This document shows, piece after piece, positions 7,748 to 15,426 of a stretch of 64,000 bases of DNA. A program made the translations under genes and the position numbers. The first letter of the stretch is position 1, and each line of letters starts with the position of its first letter. This stretch comes from Vulcanococcus sp. (GTDB lineage Bacteria; Cyanobacteriota; Cyanobacteriia; PCC-6307; Cyanobiaceae), in assembly GCA_019264575.1 (NCBI GenBank), contig JAHUZV010000024.1:124001-188000 (forward strand), in the 5' to 3' direction. The notes beneath the pieces were generated by a model. The model did not search any database and was not told where the DNA came from. It was given only the letters and a program-made list of their open reading frames with translations.

Positions 7748-9844
7748 TTGCACGCAGCAGGTTTGCTGGTGCTGGCCGGAGGCGGCCACACCCACGCACT
7801 GCTGCTGCGCCGCTGGATCATGCGGCCCGCCAGCCGCCCTGCCGATCTGGCGGTGTTGCTGGTGAACCGCACCAGTACGGCGCTCTATTCGGGCATGGTG
7901 CCTGGCTTATTGGCTGGGCTTTATCCGCGTGAGGCCTGCGCGATCGATCTGCGCGACCTCTGCCGGCGCGCCGGTGTGGGCTTTGTGCAGGCGGAGATCA
8001 CGGGGCTCGACCCCGCTCGCCGTGAGCTCCTGCTGCAGGGGCGCCCGCCGCTGCGGTTTCACACCCTCAGCCTGAATGTGGGCTGTGAAACCCTCTGGCA
8101 AGCGGGGCCCTCGGCCGCCACCAGCGCGGTGCAAACGGTAAAGCCGCTCGAGCCCTTCCTCGCCTGGCTGGAGCGGCGGCTCAACAATCCAGCCGATCCC
8201 CAGGTGCGGATTCGCGGCGGTGGGGCTGCCGCTGTGGAGGTGGCGTTGGCTCTGCGGAGCCGTGGTTTGCAGCCAGAGCTGTTGCTGCGCGGCGATGGCT
8301 TGCAGTTTGGTTGTGCTGCGGCGCATCAAGCGGCTGAACGGTTGCTGGCTGCGGCTGGGATCCCGATTCAGCGCGGGGTGGAGGATCAGGCCGCCGCTGA
8401 TCTGGCGTGCACGGGTAGCCGGGCGCCGGCTTGGCTCGCCGCCAGTGGTTTGCCTGTGCAGGCGGGAACCGGCCGGGTGCTCACCGAGGCCAGCCTGATG
8501 GTGCAGGGGTGTGAGCGGCTGTTTGCCAGCGGTGATTGCGCTGTGATCGCTGCCGATCCCCGGCCCCCGGCTGGGGTGTGGGCGGTGCGGGCGGCGCCGC
8601 TGTTGGCGGAGAACCTGTGGCGGCTGCAGGCAGATCCGCCGTTACCGCTGCGCCGCTGGCGGCCCCAGCGCTGGGCTCTGCAGCTGCTGGGTGATGGTGG
8701 GGTGCAGGGGCTGCCATCGCCGCGGGCACTGGCGGTGTATGGACCGTTCTGTTGGGGTCCATCGCGGGCCATATGGCGCTGGAAAGATTGGATTGATCGC
8801 CGCTTCATGCAGGGTTTTGCCCCCGCATCCGCGATGGCCGCTGGGGCAGCTCCCATGGCCTGCCGCGGCTGCGCCGCCAAACTGCCGGCCGCTCCTTTGG
8901 CCGCGGCCTTGGGGCGCCTGTCGCCCACGGGCGAGGCGCCACCTGCAGAAGACGCCGCCCGCCTGGATGTGAACGAGCGGGGGGAGCTGCTGCTCCAGAG
9001 CGTGGATGGCTTCCCCGCGCTTCTCGATGACCCCTGGCTTAATGCTCGGCTCACCACCCTGCATGCCTGCAGCGATCTGTGGGCATGCGGCGCTCAGGTG
9101 CGCAGCCTGCAGGCGGTGGTGACCCTGCCGGAAGCCGCACCCGCTGTGCAGGAGGAGTGGTTGCTCCAGAGCCTGGCTGGTGTGCGCTCGGTACTGGATC
9201 CGCTGGGGGCAACGCTCCTGGGAGGTCACACCCTGGAGGGCCGTGATGGGGCGGGGTTGGGGCTCAGCCTGGCGGTGAATGGCGCTGTGCTACCGCAGCG
9301 TTCTTGGCCCAAGGGCCCTCTGGCGGCGGGCCAGGTGTTGCTGCTCACCCGCCCAATCGGCACGGGCGTGTTGTTTGCCGCGGCGATGGCTGATGCGGCT
9401 AAGCCAGGCTGGCTGGATGCGGCCTTGGCCGTGATGCAGCAGAGCCAGGCGCCCTTGGTGGAGATCCTGGCGGCCCATGGTTGCCAGGCCTGCACAGACA
9501 TCACCGGCTTTGGCTTGCTGGGGCACCTGGGTGAAATGCTCGGGCCCGGTCAGCAGGTTGCCCTCGATCCCGATGCGATCCCAGCCCTACCCGGTGCCCT
9601 CGAACTGCTGGAGCAGGGGCTGAGCAGCAGCCTCGCGCCTGCCAATGCCCGCGCCCTGGTTGCACTCGATGGCCCGATCGCGCTCAACCGGGCAGCCACC
9701 GCAGCCGAGCAGCAGCTCTGGATCGACCCGCAAACGTGTGGTCCGCTGCTGGCGGCCCTGCCTGCGGCGGCTGCCCAGGGGGCGCTGGAGGCGATCAGGG
9801 CGGCTGGTTTCCCCCAGGCGGCCCTGATCGGCAGGGTGGTCTAG
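7748..9844 (+). CDS. selD: FAD/NAD(P)-dependent oxidoreductase fused to selenide, water dikinase
   Basis: This 698-residue fusion uses a TTG start. Residues 1 to about 350 form an NDH-2-like pyridine nucleotide-disulfide oxidoreductase domain with nucleotide-binding motif LVLAGGGHTHAL at the N-terminus. From about residue 370 the SelD domain begins with MACRGCAAKL, matching the catalytic Cys region of SelD. It continues with conserved AIR-synthase-like blocks (DLWACGAQ, GGHTLEGRDG, TDITGFGLLGHLGEM). SelD makes selenophosphate from selenide and ATP. The dehydrogenase-SelD fusion is known in cyanobacteria. The oxidoreductase half may supply reduced selenium, though its substrate is not established here. 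No selenoprotein or SelU gene is visible in the window. Confidence 0.88.
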   Translation: MHAAGLLVLAGGGHTHALLLRRWIMRPASRPADLAVLLVNRTSTALYSGMVPGLLAGLYPREACAIDLRDLCRRAGVGFVQAEITGLDPARRELLLQGRPPLRFHTLSLNVGCETLWQAGPSAATSAVQTVKPLEPFLAWLERRLNNPADPQVRIRGGGAAAVEVALALRSRGLQPELLLRGDGLQFGCAAAHQAAERLLAAAGIPIQRGVEDQAAADLACTGSRAPAWLAASGLPVQAGTGRVLTEASLMVQGCERLFASGDCAVIAADPRPPAGVWAVRAAPLLAENLWRLQADPPLPLRRWRPQRWALQLLGDGGVQGLPSPRALAVYGPFCWGPSRAIWRWKDWIDRRFMQGFAPASAMAAGAAPMACRGCAAKLPAAPLAAALGRLSPTGEAPPAEDAARLDVNERGELLLQSVDGFPALLDDPWLNARLTTLHACSDLWACGAQVRSLQAVVTLPEAAPAVQEEWLLQSLAGVRSVLDPLGATLLGGHTLEGRDGAGLGLSLAVNGAVLPQRSWPKGPLAAGQVLLLTRPIGTGVLFAAAMADAAKPGWLDAALAVMQQSQAPLVEILAAHGCQACTDITGFGLLGHLGEMLGPGQQVALDPDAIPALPGALELLEQGLSSSLAPANARALVALDGPIALNRAATAAEQQLWIDPQTCGPLLAALPAAAAQGALEAIRAAGFPQAALIGRVV

Positions 9845-10635
9845 TCGCGCACCAGCCAGCCGGCGGTGAGATCGTCGAGGTCGCTTTGCAGGTAGTAGTA
9901 GCCCCGTGCACCGGAGCGCCCCTTCACCAGTAGGGCGCGGTAGCGGTAGGTGGTGCCGAATTGATCACGCTCATTCAGGGTGCCCCAGCAGCTGTTGGGA
10001 TCCAGCTTCAGATCGCCGCTGTAGCTGGCTGTTTCGCCCACGCCGCTATAGCTCGAGAGGGCGATCCCGCTCACGCGGCCATCGCTCCACTGCTCCCGTT
10101 GCACCACCGCGTTGGGGCTCCAGCCGCCGTTGCGCCAGCTCAGGCCCACCTGGCTGCTCAGCACCAGACCATTGAGATCGCTCGCCTGGCAACTGCCGGG
10201 TGCCATCGGTAGCCAGCGGCTGGTGATCACGCTGCCCGTATTGCGGTTGAGGCTGTAGAGCGGGCGGCCCTTGCCATCGAGCACCACCTCACTGCGCTCG
10301 CTTCCCCAGGGCAGCTTGCGCTCCAGTTGCAGCACGCAGCTCGGGCCCATGCGGGCCACACCGCTGTAGGTGGCCTGGCGTTCGCTGCGGCCCACGCGCT
10401 CCACCAGCGTGCCCTGCAGCTTGCCGCCGGCCAGCCAGAGCTCCTCCTGCACATGGGCCGTGGGGGTGTTTTTGCCACTGCCGCTCTGCACGCCCATACC
10501 CATCACCGCATAGCGTCCAAGCACAGGGGTGGGGCAAGCGTTTTGGGCTGCCTGGGCCGGGGCGCTCAGGCTGGCGAGAGGTAGGCCGAGCCCCAGGGCT
10601 GCGATGGGGATCAGAGCCGACAGACGTTGGACCAT
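9841..10635 (-). CDS. Secreted hypothetical protein
   Basis: The product has a clear signal peptide (basic MVQR, hydrophobic core, APAQA cleavage region near residue 29) and a mature part of about 235 residues. That part is rich in Gly, Ser and aromatic residues with alternating beta-strand-like segments, and cysteines lie at spaced positions (ACP, SCV, SCQ, SCW). This suggests an exported, disulfide-containing beta protein. I do not recognise the family. ATG 10635 is chosen over 10653 because it gives a standard signal peptide. Its stop overlaps the convergent SelD gene by 4 nt. Confidence 0.6.
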   Translation of the reverse strand: MVQRLSALIPIAALGLGLPLASLSAPAQAAQNACPTPVLGRYAVMGMGVQSGSGKNTPTAHVQEELWLAGGKLQGTLVERVGRSERQATYSGVARMGPSCVLQLERKLPWGSERSEVVLDGKGRPLYSLNRNTGSVITSRWLPMAPGSCQASDLNGLVLSSQVGLSWRNGGWSPNAVVQREQWSDGRVSGIALSSYSGVGETASYSGDLKLDPNSCWGTLNERDQFGTTYRYRALLVKGRSGARGYYYLQSDLDDLTAGWLVRD

Positions 10636-10704
10636 GGCCTGGTCGCTGCACACAAAGCCCCCGCAGTATGGGCGGGTTGCGCTGGTGTGACTCAGGCCTT
10701 CGGT

Positions 10705-11391
10705 TCAGATCTGAACCATGCCGCAACGCATCCCTTTGAGCACGGCCTGCACGCGGTTGTTCACCTCGAGGGTTTTGAGCAGCCGTTTGGTGTAGGTGCG
10801 CGCTGTTTCCTCACTCACCACCAGCTGCTCGGCGATTTCACGGTCGGTGAGGCCACTGGCGAGGAGATCGAGCACCTCGTATTCACGGGGCGTCAGCCTG
10901 GGGCAGCTCAGGTAGGGCAACTGCCCGGAGCGCAGCGATGGACTGCGATACGAGTGATTCCCCATCACCGCCATCACCGCGGCCTCGAGCGGTTTCTGGT
11001 CTTCGATGAAGTCGGCTTCGGCCACCACCGCTTCGAGCCAGCTGGCTTCGGCGTATTCCACCGGGATCGCATCGCCCAGGGCGAGCACCACCACCTTCAA
11101 TTGCGGCTGCAACTGGCGTGCTTTGCGCGCTAGCTCAAAACCGTTGCCGTTCTCGAGAAAGTCGGTGCAGATCAGCAGCTCATAGGGCTCTTGCTGCAGA
11201 TAGGCCAGGCAGCTCACCTCATCAGTGACAGCGCAACCGATATAGGTGGATGTGCTGAAGCTCTCGCAGAGGCAGCGCAGGAAGAATCGCCCTTTCAGAG
11301 CAAGCGCAACTTTGCCCTGAACGGCAACGGAAAGGAGCACCTCATCAAGGTTGCCGGCGCTGAGGCTGTCGAGATAAGGCGTGAAGTCCAT
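10705..11391 (-). CDS. LuxR-type (NarL-like) response regulator
   Basis: The C-terminal 65 residues are a textbook LuxR helix-turn-helix (LTPREYEVLDLLASGLTDRE, then VSEETARTYTKRLLKTLEV). The N-terminal 140 residues look like a receiver: a hydrophobic strand ends in a candidate phospho-acceptor Asp in ELLICTDF (about residue 76). The N-terminal acidic pair is not obvious, so the receiver may be atypical. The protein probably binds DNA as a dimer. No histidine kinase gene is adjacent. Downstream on the same strand lies only the convergent-facing secreted protein, so targets cannot be inferred. Confidence 0.8.
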   Translation of the reverse strand: MDFTPYLDSLSAGNLDEVLLSVAVQGKVALALKGRFFLRCLCESFSTSTYIGCAVTDEVSCLAYLQQEPYELLICTDFLENGNGFELARKARQLQPQLKVVVLALGDAIPVEYAEASWLEAVVAEADFIEDQKPLEAAVMAVMGNHSYRSPSLRSGQLPYLSCPRLTPREYEVLDLLASGLTDREIAEQLVVSEETARTYTKRLLKTLEVNNRVQAVLKGMRCGMVQI

Positions 11392-11443
11392 CGCTCAGCC
11401 CCAGGCGAGCGTCCATCATCGCGCCCGGCTGCGCAGCACCAGC

Positions 11444-11671
11444 TCAGATCGCAACCTTTTGTGTGTCGCGTGTGAGTTGGGCGTACAGATATTGCGGCGA
11501 CTTGTAATGACGCGGCAGACAGTGATGCAGTGTTTCAAGCCGGCCCCAGCACACGGTGCGCTGAATCTTGTTGAGGGTTCGCTTTTCAGCGATCAACATC
11601 TTCAGCGCTTTGCAATACAGCTGGTAATTGGCTTCGAGTTCGCCGATGGTGATGCTGGCGTCCTGGCTCAT
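11444..11671 (-). CDS. Small hypothetical protein
   Basis: This basic 75-residue protein is predicted to be mostly helical (ELEANYQLYCKALKMLIAEK...) with two His/Cys-containing short motifs. It lies 3 nt downstream of the CP12-like gene on the same strand, so the two are likely co-transcribed. I do not recognise a family. A regulatory or partner role to the CP12-like protein is only suggested by position. Confidence 0.5.
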   Translation of the reverse strand: MSQDASITIGELEANYQLYCKALKMLIAEKRTLNKIQRTVCWGRLETLHHCLPRHYKSPQYLYAQLTRDTQKVAI

Positions 11672-11674
11672 GGT

Positions 11675-11893
11675 TCAGTCGTCGTAGACGAGGCACTCAG
11701 GGGCATTGGGGTTGAGGTCGCAATACACCTCAAGCGGGGAGGGATCCTTCTGCTCACCGGGGTGGTGCTGCTGATAGGCCTCAAGATCCTTGAGTTCGCC
11801 TTCAAGGTGGTTGATCTTGCCGGTGTCGCCGCTCTGGCGGGCCTGATCCAGCTCAGCCTTCAGCTTGGCCAGGTGGGCTTCGATGTTCTCCAA
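11675..11893 (-). CDS. CP12 C-terminal-domain protein
   Basis: The last 23 residues, including PLEVYCDLNPNAPECLVYDD, match the C-terminal CP12 motif: two Cys eight residues apart, Asn-Pro-x-Ala/Pro-Glu-Cys, and a Tyr-Asp-Asp end. In full CP12 this redox loop docks in GAPDH and, with an N-terminal Cys pair, assembles the GAPDH/CP12/PRK complex. Here the first 45 residues form a charged coiled-coil-like helix with no Cys and no AWDxVEEL core, so the PRK-binding half is missing. The start codon is TTG. The gene is followed at 3 nt by a 75-residue partner gene. Confidence 0.7.
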   Translation of the reverse strand: MENIEAHLAKLKAELDQARQSGDTGKINHLEGELKDLEAYQQHHPGEQKDPSPLEVYCDLNPNAPECLVYDD

Positions 11894-11947
11894 GGATCGG
11901 GTGTGATCGGCGGCCTACAGCTACGAACGCTCCGTTGGCCATCGCTA

Positions 11948-11961
11948 CCCCCATTTGGGGG
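11948..11961. other. Short perfect hairpin between divergent genes
   Basis: CCCCC-ATTT-GGGGG forms a perfect 5-bp G:C stem between the CP12-like gene (leftward) and the lipoprotein gene (rightward). There is no T-tract, so it is not an obvious terminator. It could sit in either 5' leader. Confidence 0.4.
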
Positions 11962-12017
11962 CAACCCGTCAGAGCTGCGCTTCCCCTGTCAGAGTGGATT
12001 CAGCCCCCAGGGTTCGT

Positions 12018-12539
12018 GTGATCCGCCGTTTCAGGCTGCTGGCTCTGCTGGCCGTGGTGGTTGTGAGTGGTTGCCGTTCAACGGCTCCATCACCCCAGGA
12101 GCGGGAACGCCTGGCCGAACAGCAGCGTTTGCTCTCTCTTTGCACGAGCAATCAGCAACGGTTGCCCGGCTTGCTTGAGCGTTTTAACGCCGCTCAAAGC
12201 CGCCTGGCCTCGGTTCGCCAAGCCTCTTACACACCCAGCCCCGGGCCCAAGCCCCTCGATCCCGAAGAGCAGCGCCGGCTCACCATCTACGACCAACAAA
12301 CCGAGCAAGACCTCTACGAGCAAGCTGTGGATGCCTGGCGGCAGCAGGAGGCTGACCGGCGCGAACGCTGGGAGCAGGCCCAATCGGCCAAGGAGGCCGC
12401 GGTCGCCGAAGCACTCAAGGCGGCAGCCTCTGCCCTGCGGCAGGTGCATCCAGAGCTGCTGCTGGCCGGTGCTTCACCACGCTTGAACGCTGAAGAAGTA
12501 GAGCGTTTTCGTAGCTGCCAGCCGGAGCAGTTTCGGTGA
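12018..12539 (+). CDS. Small coiled-coil lipoprotein
   Basis: GTG 12018 gives a compact lipoprotein signal: VIRRFR, a hydrophobic core and lipobox VSGC at about residues 17-20. The mature part is rich in Gln, Glu, Arg and Ala and likely forms a long coiled coil (about residues 25-150). The stop overlaps the start of the next secreted protein gene by 4 nt (GTGA), so they are coupled. I do not recognise the family. The pair probably acts in the periplasm or on the envelope. Confidence 0.6.
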   Translation: MIRRFRLLALLAVVVVSGCRSTAPSPQERERLAEQQRLLSLCTSNQQRLPGLLERFNAAQSRLASVRQASYTPSPGPKPLDPEEQRRLTIYDQQTEQDLYEQAVDAWRQQEADRRERWEQAQSAKEAAVAEALKAAASALRQVHPELLLAGASPRLNAEEVERFRSCQPEQFR

Positions 12540-12925
12540 GTGGCGGCTGGAGGCGATGGGGCTTCAGCCTGGCGCTGTTCACCGGGCTGGAGTCTCCGGC
12601 TCTCGCGCAGTTCTTGGCGCCACCCCCGTTGCCAGTAGTGCCTGAACCGGTGATCAGCCCTGAGCTGGAGGGTTGTGTTCGCCGTTTCGGCCATACCGGT
12701 TGTGCTGCTCGGCTCTACGCCCAGCTGCTCTGCGCATCGATGGGCACTGCTGAAGGCGAGCTCGAACGCATGGAGGCCAAGCTCGCGGAGCAATACGACC
12801 AAGCCGCCATCGACTTCCGTGGGATTACCCCGGAGCAGGTGGAAACGGCAGCTGTTCGCTACTACGCCCCCATGCTCTGCCCGGAGAAGAGCCCGCAGAT
12901 TCGTCAGTTGTTTGCCCCGTCGTGA
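12536..12925 (+). CDS. Small secreted hypothetical protein
   Basis: This 129-residue protein has a signal peptide (WRRWGF, hydrophobic core, ALAQF) and a mature domain with four Cys (residues about 47, 56, 66 and 113) that could form two disulfides in the periplasm. It is translationally coupled to the upstream lipoprotein. No family is recognised. A short acidic helix precedes the C-terminal YYAPMLCPEKSP segment. Confidence 0.55.
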   Translation: MSGGWRRWGFSLALFTGLESPALAQFLAPPPLPVVPEPVISPELEGCVRRFGHTGCAARLYAQLLCASMGTAEGELERMEAKLAEQYDQAAIDFRGITPEQVETAAVRYYAPMLCPEKSPQIRQLFAPS

Positions 12926-12927
12926 GT

Positions 12928-12949
12928 GCATGCTCTGCTTAGAGCATGC
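12928..12949. terminator. Hairpin at convergent gene ends
   Basis: GCATGCTCT-gctt-AGAGCATGC is a perfect 9-bp stem with a 4-nt loop, placed between two convergent genes and including the stop codon of the leftward one. It lacks a T-run, so it may be a bidirectional RNA-stabilising hairpin or a weak terminator. Confidence 0.5.
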
Positions 12950-14561
12950 CCAGATTGAAGCGGAAGGCATCGAGCGTGCCGTTCACTTCATTGGCGACCA
13001 GTAGGTGGCCTCCACGGTTGCGACCGGCGACCCAACTGAGACCTTCGGGTGAGAGCGACTGTGCAGCGCTGAAGGCGCCCACATAGGTGGGGCTGTTGGG
13101 TTTAGTGATTTCAAACACCGGGATGAAAGTACCCAGCTCCTCGGCGTCACTCTGGTTGTAAGGACGCTCGAGGCCAACGAAGGCAAAGCGACGTTTACCG
13201 ATCATGGCCGTTACCACCGATTCCGGTTCAACACTCTTGTCGTCGCTGCGGCCATCGTCGTAGAAGCCAGCGGCGTTGGTGATCTGGTCCAGCAGGTTGC
13301 CGGAGTCGTACACCAAAGTGCCGTTGGCTTTGTAGATACTGAAGCTGCGACCGCCAAAGGCCTTGATCCCGGTTATTGGGTCATTGGCGTCCTTCACGGT
13401 TTTGAGTCGCCCCTCAGTGATGAGTGTGGCATCGCCGGTTTTCAGCTTGCCCGAGCGAACTTCGTCGCTGTAGTACTCATCATCGCTGACAGGGCCGTAT
13501 TTGAGTGTAATGAACAGCTCATCTCCTTGGTCGGCTTCGAAATTGCCGCGGTTACCGATGTCTGCTGATCCATAAACATAAATGCTTGCGCCAGTAAGCT
13601 CGTCTTCAATTTCTGCCAAAACCCCGTCAGTGAGGTTGTCGCCATAGGAATATGTTGTTCCATCGGCCAGCGATGCTTCAAAATTCACGTCATCGGGTCG
13701 GACACGACCATCTCCTTCGTTGGCGGTGATCAGGTAGTTCTTCCCTCTGTGCATGAAGGTGTCGATGCCGTCGGCCATGCGGAGACCGAAGAAATTGCGC
13801 TGGCCTGGCGCATAGATGCCGTCCCGATCAGTGGTGTCGACCTCAGTGCCGGTCCAATCTTTAAGCCCTTGGCTGAAGATGTCTTTGATTTTGCGCTTGT
13901 TGAGATCAACCCTGGCAATAGCGTTATTCTCCTGCAGTGTGATGAAGGCATCTCGGCCATTGGGGCTGATGCTCACATACTCCGGCTCAATGTCTTGTAA
14001 GGGACTGGGGTTCTCACCGCTGATGCGGATGCCCTGATTGCGCAGGTCGTCGGTGTCGTATGAAGCGAAATCGAGGGTGGTGACCTTGGAACGCCCTGGC
14101 TTGTCTTCATTAAGACGTACCACCGATATGCTGCCAGCGGGATCAACGCCATCCTCAGTGCCGTAGAACTTGCTGGGTTCTCCTTCGTTGGCGCTCACCA
14201 GTGTTTTGCCATTTGGCGTAAAGCTCAAGGAGTCAGGCAAATTGCCAACAGTCACACTGCCTTTGGCAACGGGTTCATTGTTCTTGTTGAGCTGATAAAA
14301 GTAGATTCGACCTGCGTTGCTTGCGTTGACTGCCACTGCGACGGCAATCAGTCCATCCCTGTTGATATCCACGCTCTGTGCATCGCCAGGTAGTTCCAGC
14401 TCACCAACCACCTTGGGGCTATTAAATCCTTTCCTGTAGCTCACCAGAGAGAGGGTAGACCCGCCCGTGATTACCGCGGCGATGTCGCGATCATTGTGAT
14501 ACGCAACAATTTCTGCACCACCGAGGTCCACACTCGATTGTGGTGCGCGTAGAAATGCCAC
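12939..14561 (-). CDS. Choice-of-anchor I family beta-propeller protein
   Basis: This 540-residue protein has repeated short blades typical of choice-of-anchor I and alkaline phosphatase-like propellers: VSANEGEPS, LQENNAIARVD, TANEGDGR, ENPSPLQDIEPEYVSISPNG, FVGLERP, LLVANE. Relatives are often secreted and sometimes annotated as alkaline phosphatases. Here there is no signal peptide, anchor or RTX tail. The in-frame start is GTG 14561 with no ribosome site. A strong AGGAGG (14588-14593) precedes ATG 14583, which is out of frame by one base because of a T5 run at 14567-14571. Base composition is visibly less G+C-rich than the neighbours, consistent with transfer. Confidence 0.75.
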   Translation of the reverse strand: MAFLRAPQSSVDLGGAEIVAYHNDRDIAAVITGGSTLSLVSYRKGFNSPKVVGELELPGDAQSVDINRDGLIAVAVAVNASNAGRIYFYQLNKNNEPVAKGSVTVGNLPDSLSFTPNGKTLVSANEGEPSKFYGTEDGVDPAGSISVVRLNEDKPGRSKVTTLDFASYDTDDLRNQGIRISGENPSPLQDIEPEYVSISPNGRDAFITLQENNAIARVDLNKRKIKDIFSQGLKDWTGTEVDTTDRDGIYAPGQRNFFGLRMADGIDTFMHRGKNYLITANEGDGRVRPDDVNFEASLADGTTYSYGDNLTDGVLAEIEDELTGASIYVYGSADIGNRGNFEADQGDELFITLKYGPVSDDEYYSDEVRSGKLKTGDATLITEGRLKTVKDANDPITGIKAFGGRSFSIYKANGTLVYDSGNLLDQITNAAGFYDDGRSDDKSVEPESVVTAMIGKRRFAFVGLERPYNQSDAEELGTFIPVFEITKPNSPTYVGAFSAAQSLSPEGLSWVAGRNRGGHLLVANEVNGTLDAFRFNLGML

Positions 14562-14784
14562 TACGGTTTTTAAAAGTCTCCATCTATCCTCCTGCCAAGT
14601 TTTTTGTGCTGGTAAAGCACCGGTTAACGAAGTGCGGTCATGCGTTTAAAGCGTTGGGTGCGAGACATGCGGGTGTTGCCTGGCTCACGAACGGCAGCGA
14701 AGGCGGACATCCGCACCGGGTCATCGTGTGTGGAATGGGTCTGATCTGTCTTGAATTGAGATCTCACCTTGGAGATCCGGGCGC
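14562..14784. other. AT-richer intergenic region
   Basis: These 223 bases separate two divergent genes and are clearly less G+C-rich than the surroundings. They hold the AGGAGG-ATG (14593-14581) that appears to be the original start of the propeller gene. No RNA gene or convincing operator was seen. Confidence 0.4.
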
Positions 14785-15375
14785 GTGCATCCACCTCTGG
14801 TTTTGGTGCATGGCCTGCTGGATACCCCGGAGGTGTTTCGGCCTCTGCGTCAGCACCTGGGCGGGCGGCGGCCCGATCTGTTGATCCCAGCCCTGCCGAT
14901 GCGCTTCGGGACGACTCCGGTGCGTGAGGCCGCTTTGCACTTACAGCGGCAGATCGAAGCGCTTGCACCTGGCGGCGGGCCCTTGGACGTGCTCGGTTTT
15001 TCCATGGGTGGGGTGATTGCCCGCAGCTGGATCCAGCAATTGGGCGGTCAGCGGAGGGTGCGCCGCTTCATCAGCCTGGGCAGCCCGCAGCAGGGCACCT
15101 GGACCGCCCAGCCCTGGCCGCGGCGTGTGTTTCGCGGGTTGGCCGATCTGCGGTGCGGCAGTGCGCTGTTGCAGGAGCTCAACAGCAACCTCGAAGGGTT
15201 GCGTGGGGTGGAGTGCCACAGCTTTTATTCGGCCCTCGATTTGGCCGTGCTTCCGGGTTGGCGCGCCGTGTTGCCGGTGGGTACAGCCCGCGCGCTGCCC
15301 GTGCCCACCCATCCGCAATTGCTGCGCGATCCCGCCGCCTTGCGGCCGTTGGCGCAGGAATTGCTGCGCATCTGA
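14785..15375 (+). CDS. Alpha/beta hydrolase, lipase-like
   Basis: This 196-residue cytoplasmic hydrolase starts at GTG. LVLVHGLLDTPEVF near the N-terminus is the oxyanion-hole HG motif, and GFSMGGVIAR (about residues 73-82) is the nucleophile elbow GxSxG. A late His (PTHPQLL, near residue 174) can complete the triad. This matches small triacylglycerol lipase/esterase relatives. It stands 51 nt upstream of the glycosyltransferase-acyltransferase pair on the same strand. A role in lipid or carotenoid-ester metabolism would fit, but is inferred. Confidence 0.7.
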   Translation: MHPPLVLVHGLLDTPEVFRPLRQHLGGRRPDLLIPALPMRFGTTPVREAALHLQRQIEALAPGGGPLDVLGFSMGGVIARSWIQQLGGQRRVRRFISLGSPQQGTWTAQPWPRRVFRGLADLRCGSALLQELNSNLEGLRGVECHSFYSALDLAVLPGWRAVLPVGTARALPVPTHPQLLRDPAALRPLAQELLRI

Positions 15376-15426
15376 GTCAGGGCTGATTCAGCGCGATCTC
15401 GCGGCATAGCTTGCGGAGACAGATCG

